Assembly: GCA_037043235.1 (NCBI GenBank) | Contig: JAWRVZ010000276.1 | Span: 575,719 to 639,718, forward strand | Reading direction: 5' to 3' | Length of the DNA: 64,000 nucleotides | Source: Rhodeus uyekii | Taxonomy: Eukaryota > Chordata > Actinopteri > Cypriniformes > Acheilognathidae | Shown: piece by piece, positions 43,291-52,919 of the stretch | How the letters are laid out: each line of letters begins with the position of its first letter | Position numbering within the stretch: the first letter of the stretch is position 1 | The notes under the pieces: generated by a model | The model's input: only the letters and a program-made list of their open reading frames with translations | Databases searched by the model: none | Told to the model about the DNA's origin: nothing | Program-made: the position numbers and the translations under genes

Positions 43291-45060
43291 CAGCTCCCCT
43301 GAGGGGGAACCACCGTTTAGTGCCGCATAGTGAGGTTGGGAGTTCGCTGTTTACCATGGCCGAAGCCTTCGGCCCCGTGGCATTAACAGTGTGAGCCTGG
43401 GCATTTAGCCGTCTCATTCAGTCGCCTGCGGGCGCTTTGATTTTCCCCTATGGCTACCTCCTTTTTCGGTGTAGGGCCTATGCACGCTGTGTGTTCTCCA
43501 GTTCCCCTGCGGGGGGGGGGACACCGTTTCTTCCGTGTAAAAAAAAAAAGCTGTCCTGCCACGGCTGAAGCCTTTGGCCCCGTGGCATCAGCAACCGAGC
43601 TTGGGCGGTCAGTCGCCCTTCTTCAAGCTCTGCTCCCTGTATGCGGTCCTGGTGGCCAGCATGTTTTGACGCATTTTTGGGGTGCTTTGGATCCCTCCGG
43701 GGAACCATCTCCCTAGGCGTCTCCAGGGTCGGGTCGCGCCTTTTTTCCCCATTGCTGGGTATACTCGCCTTCTGAGGAAGGTTCTACGCGTCACTGGGTT
43801 GTGGTCTGTCTCCTCGGGAGCCACTTCCCGGTGCGTAGTAGTAGCTCCAGCCGTGCTCTGGCCTAGGCTTCGCGGTTGTTGTAGCTTGATGCGTGATGGA
43901 CCCCTTAGGCAGGTGCCTTAGACCAGACCGTTTCAGGAGTCCCTTTGAAACAGGGTTGCGACTCTAGAACGTACGGATCTGGTACCGGGCAGCACTGTAG
44001 TGCTTAAGTCCCCGTTGGGTTTCGGTTCACCTTGCCTACGCCTTGTTACCTTCGGGTCTTGGCGGTCTTGCGGCTGTAGTCGCGGCTCCACGGCTTTCAA
44101 TGGCGACACACTTGAGGTGCGGTGGTCCCTCCCCGGAGGGCCATCACCTTGGGGCTCCTGGGGGTGTTTGTTACACTTCCCAGGCTCGCTTTGCTGGGCC
44201 GGGGGCAGCGACTGCAGCCACAGAGTTTCATGGTTAACTCCTACGCATGGTGTGAGCTCCCAGTTTCCCTGAGGGGGGAGCCACCGTTGTGCCGCGTAGT
44301 TAGTTCCTGGGAGTACGCTGTCCTGCCACGGCCGAAGCCTTTGGCCCCGTGGCATCAGCAGTTGAGCTTGGGCGGTCAACCGCCCCTTTTTCAAGCCCTC
44401 CTCCCTGAATGTGAGTCGGCAAGGCATGACGCATGATTAGGCCGCTCTGGATCCCCCTGGGACCACTGCCCTAGGCATCCTCGGGGGGTTTATGTTACCA
44501 ATTCTGTTTTTCCCCTGTTGTTGCCATGCCTCCCTCCAAGTTTAAGACCTATGCATGGTGTGAGCTCCCAGTTTCCCTAAGGGGGGGAGCCACCGTTGTG
44601 CCGCGTAGTAGGTTCCTGGGAGTACGCTGTCCTGCCACGGTCGAAGCCTTTGGCCCCGTGGCATCAGCAGTCGAGCTTGGGCGGTCATCTGCCCCTCTTC
44701 AAGCTCTTCTCCCTTTATATATATATGGTCCTGCTAGCCAGCGGGTTTGGCGCATTTTCTGGAGGGTCCCCTTTGGGGGACCATCTCCCTAGCGTCTCCA
44801 GGGTGGTGTCAGCGTTAACCCGGGAGGCCCCGGGCGCCTCGTTATTCTCCTGGTGCTGGGCGTACCTACCTTCTGAGGAAGGTTCTACGCGTCACTGGGT
44901 TGTGGTCGGTCTTCTACTGGGAGCCACTTCCCGATGCGTAGTAGTAGCTCCGGCCGTGCTCTGGCCTAGGCCTGACGGTCGTTGTAGCTCGGTGCGTGTT
45001 GGACCTCCTTGGCGATTAGGTGACCCCTAGGCAAGTGCCTCAAACCAGACCATTTTTGAG
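43290..45060 (+). repeat. Imperfect tandem units of 300-500 bp in the DIRS-like element
   Basis: Three or four units carry GAGCTCCCAGTTTCCCTGAG, CCGAAGCCTTTGGCCCCGTG, TTGGGCGGTCA and TTCTACGCGTCACTGGGTTG (for example 43485-43880, 44250-44500, 44555-45020). They have open frames up to about 140 codons on the plus strand but no recognisable domain. They fill the space where RT and recombinase would be. Confidence 0.65.
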
Positions 45061-45689
45061 AAGTGCCTCAGGTCAGGTTTAACTCTCACTACTTACGGTT
45101 CTGGGCCGGGCAGCACAACAGTGCTTAAGTCCCCATATGTATTTCGGGTTCACCTCGCCTACGCCTTGTTACCTTCGGGTTTTAGGCGGTCTTGTGGTTG
45201 GGTGGCTGCTCCTCGGCTGGCGCTGCGATGCGCAGTCTGTCGGTGGCCCTCTCTTAGGGCCACCACCTTGGGTGTCCTGGGGTCAATTTGTGGTAGGCAC
45301 TCCCCAGGTTCGCTACTGGGCCGAGAGCCGCTACCGCAGCCGCGGAGTTCCGGTTCACAACTGAGGTCGTGAGTCCGGTCTCCTCACTGAGGGGGTCTCC
45401 CGCAGGATTTAAGGTTACTCTCCCTGGCTGAGGCTAGGAGAGCGCAAGGGCCGCTTTGCGGTTCCTCCTTCTGCGGGGGTTTTTCCCTCTCGTCATGGGT
45501 CAGGAGGTCTGCAGCCCAGTGCGAGCATTGGGTATGGCTCTCCGGGGGCTGAGGCCCGACGAGCCGTGCAGATCACTCAGTGGGGCAAGTTCTAGCTGAG
45601 GCTATCTTGCCGTGAGAGACTGGTTTCCCGAGGGTACCAGAACATCTCCACTAGAGCACTTGGGGCATGCTTTCCGCTAGGGTGGCGTT

Positions 45690-45800
45690 GGTATAGCGTT
45701 CCCATAGCGATGACGCAGCTCGAGTTCCCTTGAAAGGGAACGTCTCAGGTTACGTATGTAACCATAGTTCCCTGAGAGGGAACGAGACGCTGCGTCATCA
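45690..45800. other. Internal complementary region (ICR) of the DIRS-like element
   Basis: The first half is the complement of the left terminus (ATAGCGATGACGCAGCTCGA, TTCCCTTGAAAGGGAAC). The second half is the complement of the right terminus (ACGTCTCAGGTTACGTATG, CCCTGAGAGGGAACGAGAC). The two meet at about 45740, reconstructing the joined ends. Confidence 0.8.
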
Positions 45801-46162
45801 GCTTTAGCCCTAGCTCTCCCGCATGCCGCGCTTGTTTCAGACGTTCGCAAGCTGTCGGTGCCGGTTTCGGCGTGCCTTTTGTTTCCTGGCTCATGACGTC
45901 ATCCGCGTCATTCTCACAGGTGTTTTCTATTGTGCTTCAAGAGTTGATGACGCGGGGGCGTTCCCATAGCGATGACGCAGCGTCTCGTTCCCTCTCAGGG
46001 AACTATGGTTACATACGTAACCTGAGACGTTTCTGTGCTCTTTGAGAGCTATCAACAATACAGGAATAAATCATATATATATATATATATATATAAACAA
46101 AAAATATACATAATGTACAAAATAATAATACAAATAAAGTAATTGTCTTTCTATATGAATGT

Positions 46163-47046
46163 TTGACTAAATTGATATTTCTTTTAGAGCAACTTTTCAC
46201 CCGTCTATGAGGTTGGAATCTTATGAACCATCAACATGAAAAGTAAGTCTGGCTGTTTTACTCTTTTTACAACTGTTGCACATTCAATTACAGTTAGAGG
46301 TTGTTCAATACAGGTCCACACACTCGTAAGGCTATAGATACATCTCAAACACTAGCTTTACACAGGTATAATGGACACACAAACCCCTGTGTAGTTCAAG
46401 AGGGCCGTTTACTGAGATGAGCATGCAAGAAAGGGCCATTTTCTAATGAATTCAGAGAAAACATTCACAAGCAGTTGTGAAAGTTTCTAAGTTTGGCTTT
46501 GTAAAGGTTTTGTTCCTGTACTACACCACTAGATTTAGATTACACTATTCACATTTCTTGTTGGATTGTATTGTTTTAGATGAAGACTCTTCTTTGAGAT
46601 CCAGCAACATTAAGAGTTTAATGAAGAATTGATGTAACAGTCTTTATCGTTGGGGCTTTTTGACAAAAATATAAATTTCTTTTAGTGCAACTTTCCAGCT
46701 ATCTCTGATATGGGGTCGCATGAAGGATCAACACGGAAAGTCCGTTTTAAAACTGATTTAAAACTATTACAATTGAATCACAAAAAAAGGGGCACACCTT
46801 ACAAGAAAAGCAATGGTTATAATGCATACGGAATACAGAAAATCCATGCATGAACAACTAGTGCGTTTGCTACATGTTTGTAAATGTCTAGTTTGACAAA
46901 TGACCGTTTTATTACGCCACTGGATGACATTTTAGACGACAACTAAAGCAATCTAAGTTCATGCTTTTACTCATCTGGGAAAGCGTGTGTGATGAACATA
47001 GACCGTTCATTTAAGAAACTTGTATGACTAAACTTTCTCTCTTGAC
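46163..47046 (+). repeat. Diverged tandem blocks with exon-like cores
   Basis: Blocks starting near 46163, 46665 and (within the left inverted repeat) 47385 share order and wording: TTTCTTTTAG, a core with CTATGAGGT or CTCTGATATG and a GCATGAAGGATC-type part, then a GGCTATAGATACA or GGCTAAAGATACA phrase downstream. In block 1 the core has both an acceptor (TTTCTTTTAG) and a donor (AAAAGTAAGT) 55 nt apart. No ORF. Function unknown; a multi-exon non-coding transcript is one reading. Confidence 0.45.
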
Positions 47047-47754
47047 AAACCAGCATTTTCAAAAATTTTGCTAGACGTTAAGATTATAAAGTTTTATCAA
47101 CTATTATCGTCATCTTGGACTCAAATGTAGCCACTGTTCTGGAATACTTCACATAAGTTGTAATTCACATTTTACAATCTGTAAATAGATGTGCCAAAAG
47201 TTGTCAGATGTGTTAGAGGGAACGCAACACAACGTTTTAACGCAAACACACTTGAGGTCTAACGCTACATGCATTCTAAAAGGCTAAAGATACAATTCGA
47301 ACATAAACTTTATACAGAATGATGTGTGCTCAATTTACAAATACAGCATAAGAAAAATAAATGGCAGTCCTTCTACACTACTGTTTAAATGGTGATATTT
47401 TTTCCGGTCTGTCTATGAAGTGACTAGAAGATGCATGACAGGCCCAGGCCTCCACATGAAATCAGCGAGTCTAGCTGTCTTGTACGACTGCTACACTTAA
47501 AACAAGACTATCGATTAAGTCACACATTACAAGAGGTCACCAGCACACTATTTCGTCTAAATTTATTTGTAATTTAGGCTTTCCAGTACAGCTCAAACAT
47601 TAGAGAGTGGTGCTTGCAACATCAAGGTCAGGGGTTTGATTCCCAGGGAAAGCAAACACTGATTAGAATGTCAATGTGTTTCTTGAATGCAATGCATGTC
47701 ACTATGGATAAAAGCGTCTGATGATTGCATAAATGTTAATGTTGTCCCTCACCA
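47047..47754 (+). repeat. Left arm of a 0.7-kb inverted repeat
   Basis: A 708-bp sequence whose reverse complement is found at 50541-51249 with only a handful of differences (for example C/T near 47439 and 47541, A/G near 47708). It starts AAACCAGCATTTTC and ends GTCCCTCACCA. It contains a tRNA-derived SINE-like piece (47600-47745) with the phrase GGTTTGATTCCCAGGGAAAG and the tail GGATAAAAGCGTCTG. Confidence 0.95.
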
Positions 47755-48393
47755 ACTGAATAATTAACATACATAATTAACATATCTTACCTTGTCACAA
47801 TTGTAAATATTTGTTTAGCTTAAATATTGGTATTAGCATCAAAGCGCATGCCAAATGCTAGTGAAGAGATAATCTACAGATTGTTTATATTGAACATTGT
47901 TTGTACATCACACTCTGTGTGCATTGCCGTTTGCGACTGTATGCGTTATCCTTCCTCTTTTTCATACAATCTGGTGTAATTTTTGCAAACTTTAGGTGTT
48001 CTCATTGTTCATATACGACAACGTTTCCCTTGAACTGTTTGATTTAATACAATTATAATAAAACCCATCTCCTTCGCTTGAGGCATTTACGCTACATTAT
48101 TATAATGCCATTGTTTTTAGCTAGTGCTAACATATATTATATCTTTAACCAAACTGTTTATCTGGTTAAAGAACGTGGCACCCATCTCATAACAAAACAT
48201 ATTTTGTCTTGTAAAACGTGTAGCGTTTTTACAAATATCAGGCGATAATACCCGCAAAGACATCTTTCTATCAAGCAGGGTGTTTTATGGCTGTTGAATG
48301 TGTCACATCCTTGGATGTCTCACACCTACAGGCCCTGCCTATGAATCTGCCGTCTAAACAGGCGTTAAGACAGTTCTCATCACTACAGTAACA
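47755..48393 (+). promoter_or_regulatory. Region upstream of the 216-codon ORF
   Basis: AT-rich sequence with no ORF. Splice-acceptor-like CTACAG and AACAG sequences at 48329-48391 lie just before the ATG, and AACAATGG is a fair start context. No TATA box could be fixed with confidence. I see no repeat here. Confidence 0.3.
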
Positions 48394-49044
48394 ATGGCTT
48401 CTCCAAAGACTCCGGAAACACAGACAAGAAGTTCTCTTGAAACAGAAGAAACCCTTCCTTATGCATGGCAAAAAAATCAAAGGATTCGTTTGACCAAGTT
48501 TCTTCATGAAGAGGATGGTTTTGTGAAAAAGGAATTCTTGATGTCTGGTGATTATGTAGGCGGATTTGTTTTCGACAAGTCATCGCGCACAGTCGAAATC
48601 TACTCTATTGAATTTGTTGAAGACCTTACTTCAGAGACACCACGTCTTATTTTGCCTGCTATAGACTGGTTTATATTTTACAATCAAATCTGGAGAGATC
48701 TGAATGGGGTTAGCAAAAGAATATGGTGCCTTTTCAAGTGGAATGGTTCCATACCGGACGTACAGTACAGTGTGTCAAAGCCTTGTGACAACGTGTCCAT
48801 ATCGACCTGCTGGAGTAAGAGCTTACATGAAGAAATTATTATTCGAAATAAGCGCAGCAAAGAGGTCAAAAGGGACATTATGAATCAAAGCAACGATGAT
48901 TCTGATGATGAACACGACTGGCCTATTCCGGACGATCCCTACGATTGCTGCAAAATGGGTTTATCTTTTGAATGGTGCGACTTACCCGTGTTAAACGACA
49001 TATTTTCAACCATAGACAAGCTGTTTATTACGAGTTTGTTTTAA
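48394..49044 (+). CDS. Uncharacterised 216-aa protein, possible PC4-like domain
   Basis: An uninterrupted 216-codon frame starting in good context (ACAATGG) and ending TAA, followed by an AATAAA signal at 49200 about 155 nt later. The N-terminus (1-25) is serine/threonine/proline-rich. Residues about 45-110 have a strand-strand-strand-helix layout (KKEFLMSGDYVGGFVF, RTVEIYSIEF, LILPAIDWFIFYNQIWRDL) that resembles the ssDNA-binding PC4/p15 fold. The middle is basic (RNKRSKEVKR, about 152-161), then there is an acidic run (NDDSDDEHDW) and a cysteine pair (YDCC). It lies alone in the core of the inverted-repeat cassette. I do not recognise the family; the PC4 reading is from pattern only. Codon use and openness argue for selection, not chance. 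Confidence 0.65.
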   Translation: MASPKTPETQTRSSLETEETLPYAWQKNQRIRLTKFLHEEDGFVKKEFLMSGDYVGGFVFDKSSRTVEIYSIEFVEDLTSETPRLILPAIDWFIFYNQIWRDLNGVSKRIWCLFKWNGSIPDVQYSVSKPCDNVSISTCWSKSLHEEIIIRNKRSKEVKRDIMNQSNDDSDDEHDWPIPDDPYDCCKMGLSFEWCDLPVLNDIFSTIDKLFITSLF

Positions 49045-49194
49045 GCCATAATCAGTCAGTGTTTAATTATGGTTATCCTTGTCAAAATGTGTTAAAGAGA
49101 CCAATCTGTTACACCAAAAACCACTTCTTGCACCTTTTTATATGATACTTAACATTCTCTCTGTCTTCCTTACTGTATGTTATTTTTCTTTTGT

Positions 49195-49215
49195 TTGTTT
49201 AATAAAGCTGTGGTT
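49195..49215 (+). terminator. Polyadenylation signal of the 216-codon ORF
   Basis: AATAAA lies at 49200 downstream of T-rich sequence. The frame at 49079-49336 that covers it is hydrophobic and begins inside what looks like 3' UTR, so I do not call it a gene. Confidence 0.5.
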
Positions 49216-50221
49216 GGATCCAACACCTCTGGACTCTAAGTGTATGTATGTTGTAGAGGTGATAATGCTGTATTTAGATTGTTTAATTTTACTCGAGACA
49301 ATAAACATGACGATGTTAATAAAAGTCTTTAACTGAACATCTTAAATTAACTATGATAAAAAAATGTATTAAAGTCTACACAAAAATAAATCTCATCTTC
49401 TTCCTAAATGGATGTTGGGGTCTTGTTGGGCACAATTCACCCATGCATTTTTTGACGTTATGATGCTTAATCAAAAGAGTAAATGGGGTAATAACCATAA
49501 CTGGATAAGTGTAAATAATAAACTTTCCTCTAGTGGCATATGGAGTACTTTTACACGTGGCTACTACACTTTACACGCGACTTTAATTTACATAGTTATT
49601 TATGACCTCCTGACGAGTTAAACCCTCACAGCAGGTTTGAGAGGGCCCTGATCAACTACACAGAGCTCATTTATCGCACCCTGCCTTTCCTGACTGTTAC
49701 AGCTACTGCAACATCTCATTGATCAAAGATTGAAGGAACATTGTCTGGTTTTTACATGGACGACCAAAGTCTGAACCTGACGAGTCCAGCGCTTCTTTGG
49801 GTCAAACTATGGGAGATCAGACCCATAAACCTGCACTTCTACGCATTAATAAATGTGATAAATGTGCGGCGAGAACTCATTCACAGGAGATCCCGGCATT
49901 ATTAAAACCTTCGAGCATCGAATAGGGGATAAAGTTTATACCATCCACCAAGTTGAGTTCTGAAGAAACTCTGCAAATTTCTGATATGGCTGCGCAAAAG
50001 ACTGAGAAACTTCGGCGATGCTTTGCACGTGCAGCTGGAAGCGTGATTGCGCCATGACCAACGAGTGCCGTGTAAAAGTTAAGACAGACTGTTTAAACAA
50101 CATTTAAAGGACCGCTTTAAGTTTGACCACCTTTTGCAATGTTGGATACGTATAACATAAAAATAATGAACATTAATGAGCTATCGCTATCATTTTGCTG
50201 CCTTTTGAAACTATGTTTGTC
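49216..50221. other. Core of the cassette between ORF and tRNA; possible decayed coding sequence
   Basis: AT-rich to about 49620, then more balanced. At 49690-50060 short frames read like broken protein (QRLKEHCLVFTW; then FTGDPGIIKTFEHRIGDKV with a continuation) separated by stops. The origin was not recognised. Nothing else is seen. Confidence 0.3.
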
Positions 50222-50293
50222 TCCCATATGGTCTAGAGGTTAGGATTCCTGGTTTTCACCCAGGCTGCCCGGGTTCAACTCCCGGTATGGGAA
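50222..50293 (+). tRNA. trnE-UUC: tRNA-Glu (anticodon UUC)
   Basis: 72 nt. The acceptor stem TCCCATA pairs with TATGGGA (7 of 7) with discriminator A. The D arm contains TGGTCTAGAGGTTAGGA (A box). The anticodon stem CCTGG/CCAGG closes the loop TTTTCAC with anticodon TTC. The T arm CCGGG/CCCGG encloses TTCAACT (B box). All stems are perfect and no intron is present. It decodes GAA. A clear T-run terminator is weak downstream. It sits alone in the cassette core, 248 bp before the right inverted repeat. Confidence 0.93.
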
Positions 50294-50540
50294 ATAACTT
50301 CTTGCTTGTTTGCTGTGAATGTAGTGATGAGATCGGGTTTACTGAGGTTCTCTGTATGTGTACTGTAACAAACTCTGTATTGTAACAGATCTTTGTGTGG
50401 TACTGGTTTAAAAAATTTAATTTGGTGAAATAGTTGCAACTCTGGGGATCTGCACCCTAAATCAAAACGTGGTGTCATGCAGTGATATTCTTTTCTGGCT
50501 AGACAATCTGTAATCCAATCATTTTTGTTCAATGTATGTA

Positions 50541-51249
50541 TGGTGAGGGACAACATTAACATTTATGCAATCATCAGACGCTTTTACCCATAGTGACATG
50601 CATTGCATTCAAGAAACACATTGACATTCTAATCAGTGTTTGCTTTCCCTGGGAATCAAACCCCTGACCTTGATGTTGCAAGCACCACTCTCTAATGTTT
50701 GAGCTGTACTGGAAAGCCTAAATTACAAATAAATTTAGACGAAATAGTGTGCTGATGACCTCTTGTAATGTGTGACTTAATCGATAGTCTTGTTTTAAGT
50801 GTAGCAGTCGTACAAGACAGCTAGACTCGCTGATTTCATGTGAAGGCCTGGGCCTGTCATGCATCTTCTAGTCACTTCATAGACAGACCGGAAAAAATAT
50901 CACCATTTAAACAGTAGTGTAGAAGGACTGCCATTTATTTTTCTTATGCTGTATTTGTAAATTGAGCACACATCATTCTGTATAAAGTTTATGTTCGAAT
51001 TGTATCTTTAGCCTTTTAGAATGCATGTAGCGTTAGACCTCAAGTGTGTTTGCGTTAAAACGTTGTGTTGCGTTCCCTCTAACACATCTGACAACTTTTG
51101 GCACATCTATTTACAGATTGTAAAATGTGAATTACAACTTATGTGAAGTATTCCAGAACAGTGGCTACATTTGAGTCCAAGATGACGATAATAGTTGATA
51201 AAACTTTATAATCTTAACGTCTAGCAAAATTTTTGAAAAATGCTGGTTT
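50541..51249 (-). repeat. Right arm of the 0.7-kb inverted repeat
   Basis: Reverse complement of 47047-47754, about 99% identical by eye. Its outer end (TGCTGGTTT) abuts directly the CACGAGTTCACAC start of the next repeat. Its inner end is TGGTGAGGGAC. Confidence 0.95.
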
Positions 51250-51577
51250 CACGAGTTCACACTTACGAATGATTCAGGAGCAATGAATGGTAAGCGTATT
51301 TGGCGAGCTGTCCGAGGAGAGGGCTCCGAGCTCGGTGTTAGCCCGAACCTGGAGCGCTCCCCCCGTATCCTGACTTTGATAGGAACAATTAAGTGTGAGG
51401 AGTTGGGGTGGTGGAGGGATGCCGAAAAATGTCAAAGAGCTGTAGGTGAGTCAAACGTGTCTATATATACGTACTTCCTCTCCTGCTGATAGGATGAGGA
51501 GTAATTGCTGATGACGTGTTGATTGTATTAATCATTTGAACGTGCTCCTCCCGAACTTTGTTAATAAAACATCATTT
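51249..51577 (+). mobile_element. Short unit joined head-to-tail to the long unit (plus strand)
   Basis: Starts CACGAGTTCACACTTACG and ends GTTAATAAAACATCATTT, sharing both ends with the long unit that follows directly at 51578. It contains a TATATATA box near 51466 and AATAAA near the end. It is the counterpart of 32106-32637 and looks like an internally deleted derivative or LTR-like unit. Confidence 0.6.
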
Positions 51578-51989
51578 CACGAGTTCACACTTACGAATGA
51601 TTCAGGAGCAATGAATGGTAAGCGTATTTGGCGAGCTGTCCGAGGAGAGGGCTCCGAGCTCGGTGTTAGCCCGAACCTGGAGCGCTCCCCCCAAAAATTG
51701 CAACCTAGTCGGACAGCCGCTGAAGATTTTGATGACCCCCCAAAGAATTGCAAGGTTACAGCTGGGGGGGTAGATTGTGAGTTCGGGAGGGCAGATGAAT
51801 GTTGCTGTAGAGGGCTTGAGGTGCGGAGGGGATGATATGGCTTTAGCATTGGGTATGTGTTTGTTGTTCAATTTGTTGCCAGAAGAGAATTGGGTGTAAT
51901 TTTGTTTCTGGGAGTATGAGGGGTACCTCTGAAACTACTCCCCTGGCTGCCATAGGAGAAGGGAGGTATGAAGCCACCGCGGTAGGGGA

Positions 51990-52810
51990 AACCCCCGTGG
52001 TCGCTGCGGGAGGCAGGGGGTACATCGCCGCCGTGACGGTGGAAACCCCTCGGGGCCGCTGTGGGAGCAGGAGGCACATCGCTGCCGTAGCAATGGAAAC
52101 CCCACGGGGCCCTCACAGCAGCAGGAGGCACGTCAGCGTCTTAGCAGGGGAAACCCCTCTGGCCCCCGCAGTGGCAGGAGGCACATTGCTGTTGCAGCAG
52201 GAGAAACCCCTCGGGGCCGCTGCAGGACCAAGGTGGTGCGTCGCTGCCGCGGTGGTGGAAACCCCCGTGGTCGCTGCGGGAGGCATGTCGCTGCCGTGGC
52301 AGTGGAAACCCCTCGGGGCTGTCGCGGGAGCAGGGGGCACTTTGCCGCTGCGACGGTGGAAACCCCTCGGGGCCGCTGTGGGAGCAGGAGGCACGTCGCT
52401 GCGGTGACGGTGGAAACCCCTCGGGGCCGCTGTGGGAGCAGGAGGCACGTCACTACCGTAGCAGTGGAAACCCCTCGGGGCCCCCACAGCAGCAGGAGGC
52501 ACGTCAACGTCACAGCAGGGGAAACCCCTCTGGGCCCCTGCAGCGGCAGGAGGTACGTCAGCGTCGTAGCAGGGGAAAGCCCCTCTGAGCCCTTTCAGCG
52601 GCAGGAGGCACGTCAACGTCGTAGCAGGGGAAACCCCTCTGGGCCCCTGCAGCGGCAGGAGGCACGTCAGCGTCGTAGCAGGGGAAAGCCCCTCTGGGCC
52701 CTTGAAGCGGCAGGAGGCACGTCAGCGTCGCAGCAGGAGAAAACCCCTCGGGGCCCCGGCGGCAGCAGGAGGCACGTCGCCACCACTGCAGCGAAAAACC
52801 CCTCCGCCGC
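51990..52810 (+). repeat. 54-bp GC-rich minisatellite
   Basis: About 15 units built on GTGGAAACCCCTCGGGGCCG and GGAGCAGGAGGCACGTCGCT. The unit is a multiple of three, so frames stay open on both strands (163 and 267 codons plus; 126 and 167 codons minus, with an 18-residue GFH...DVPPAPTAAPR period). Open frames on both strands argue against simple coding. Confidence 0.9.
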
Positions 52811-52919
52811 AGGACCAAAGAGGTACGTCGCTGCTGTGGTGGTGGAACTGATTGAAAGATTGGCTCCCTTGGGAGTAAGAAAGCACACCAGTCCTGTAAC
52901 TGAAACTCCTGCGGGAGCA

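Larger units (their letters stand above)
41083..46031 (+). mobile_element. DIRS-like element with ITRs and internal complementary region, non-autonomous
   Basis: The left ITR starts at 41083 (GTTCCCTTTCAAGGGAAC, CTGCGTCATCGCTATGGG), and about 155 bp of it reappears inverted at 45855-45975. The right end (to 46031) finishes CATACGTAACCTGAGACG. At 45690-45800 lies a segment that is complementary first to the outermost left end and then to the outermost right end: the internal complementary region that defines DIRS replication through a circle junction. The interior has ORF1-like N-terminal pieces in three places, a tRNA-like sequence and tandem non-coding units. RT and tyrosine recombinase were not found. 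Confidence 0.82.

Noticed and set aside
43450..45372. Several 80-160-codon frames inside the DIRS-like element
   Set aside because: They follow imperfect tandem units on both strands and show no RT, RNase H or recombinase motif.
49079..49336. 85-codon hydrophobic frame as a second gene of the cassette
   Set aside because: It begins directly in the 3' UTR of the 216-codon ORF, spans its poly(A) signal and has typical UTR composition.
51249..51577. Helitron termini for the short/long units
   Set aside because: No CTRR 3' end with a subterminal hairpin; the end is AT-rich with AATAAA.
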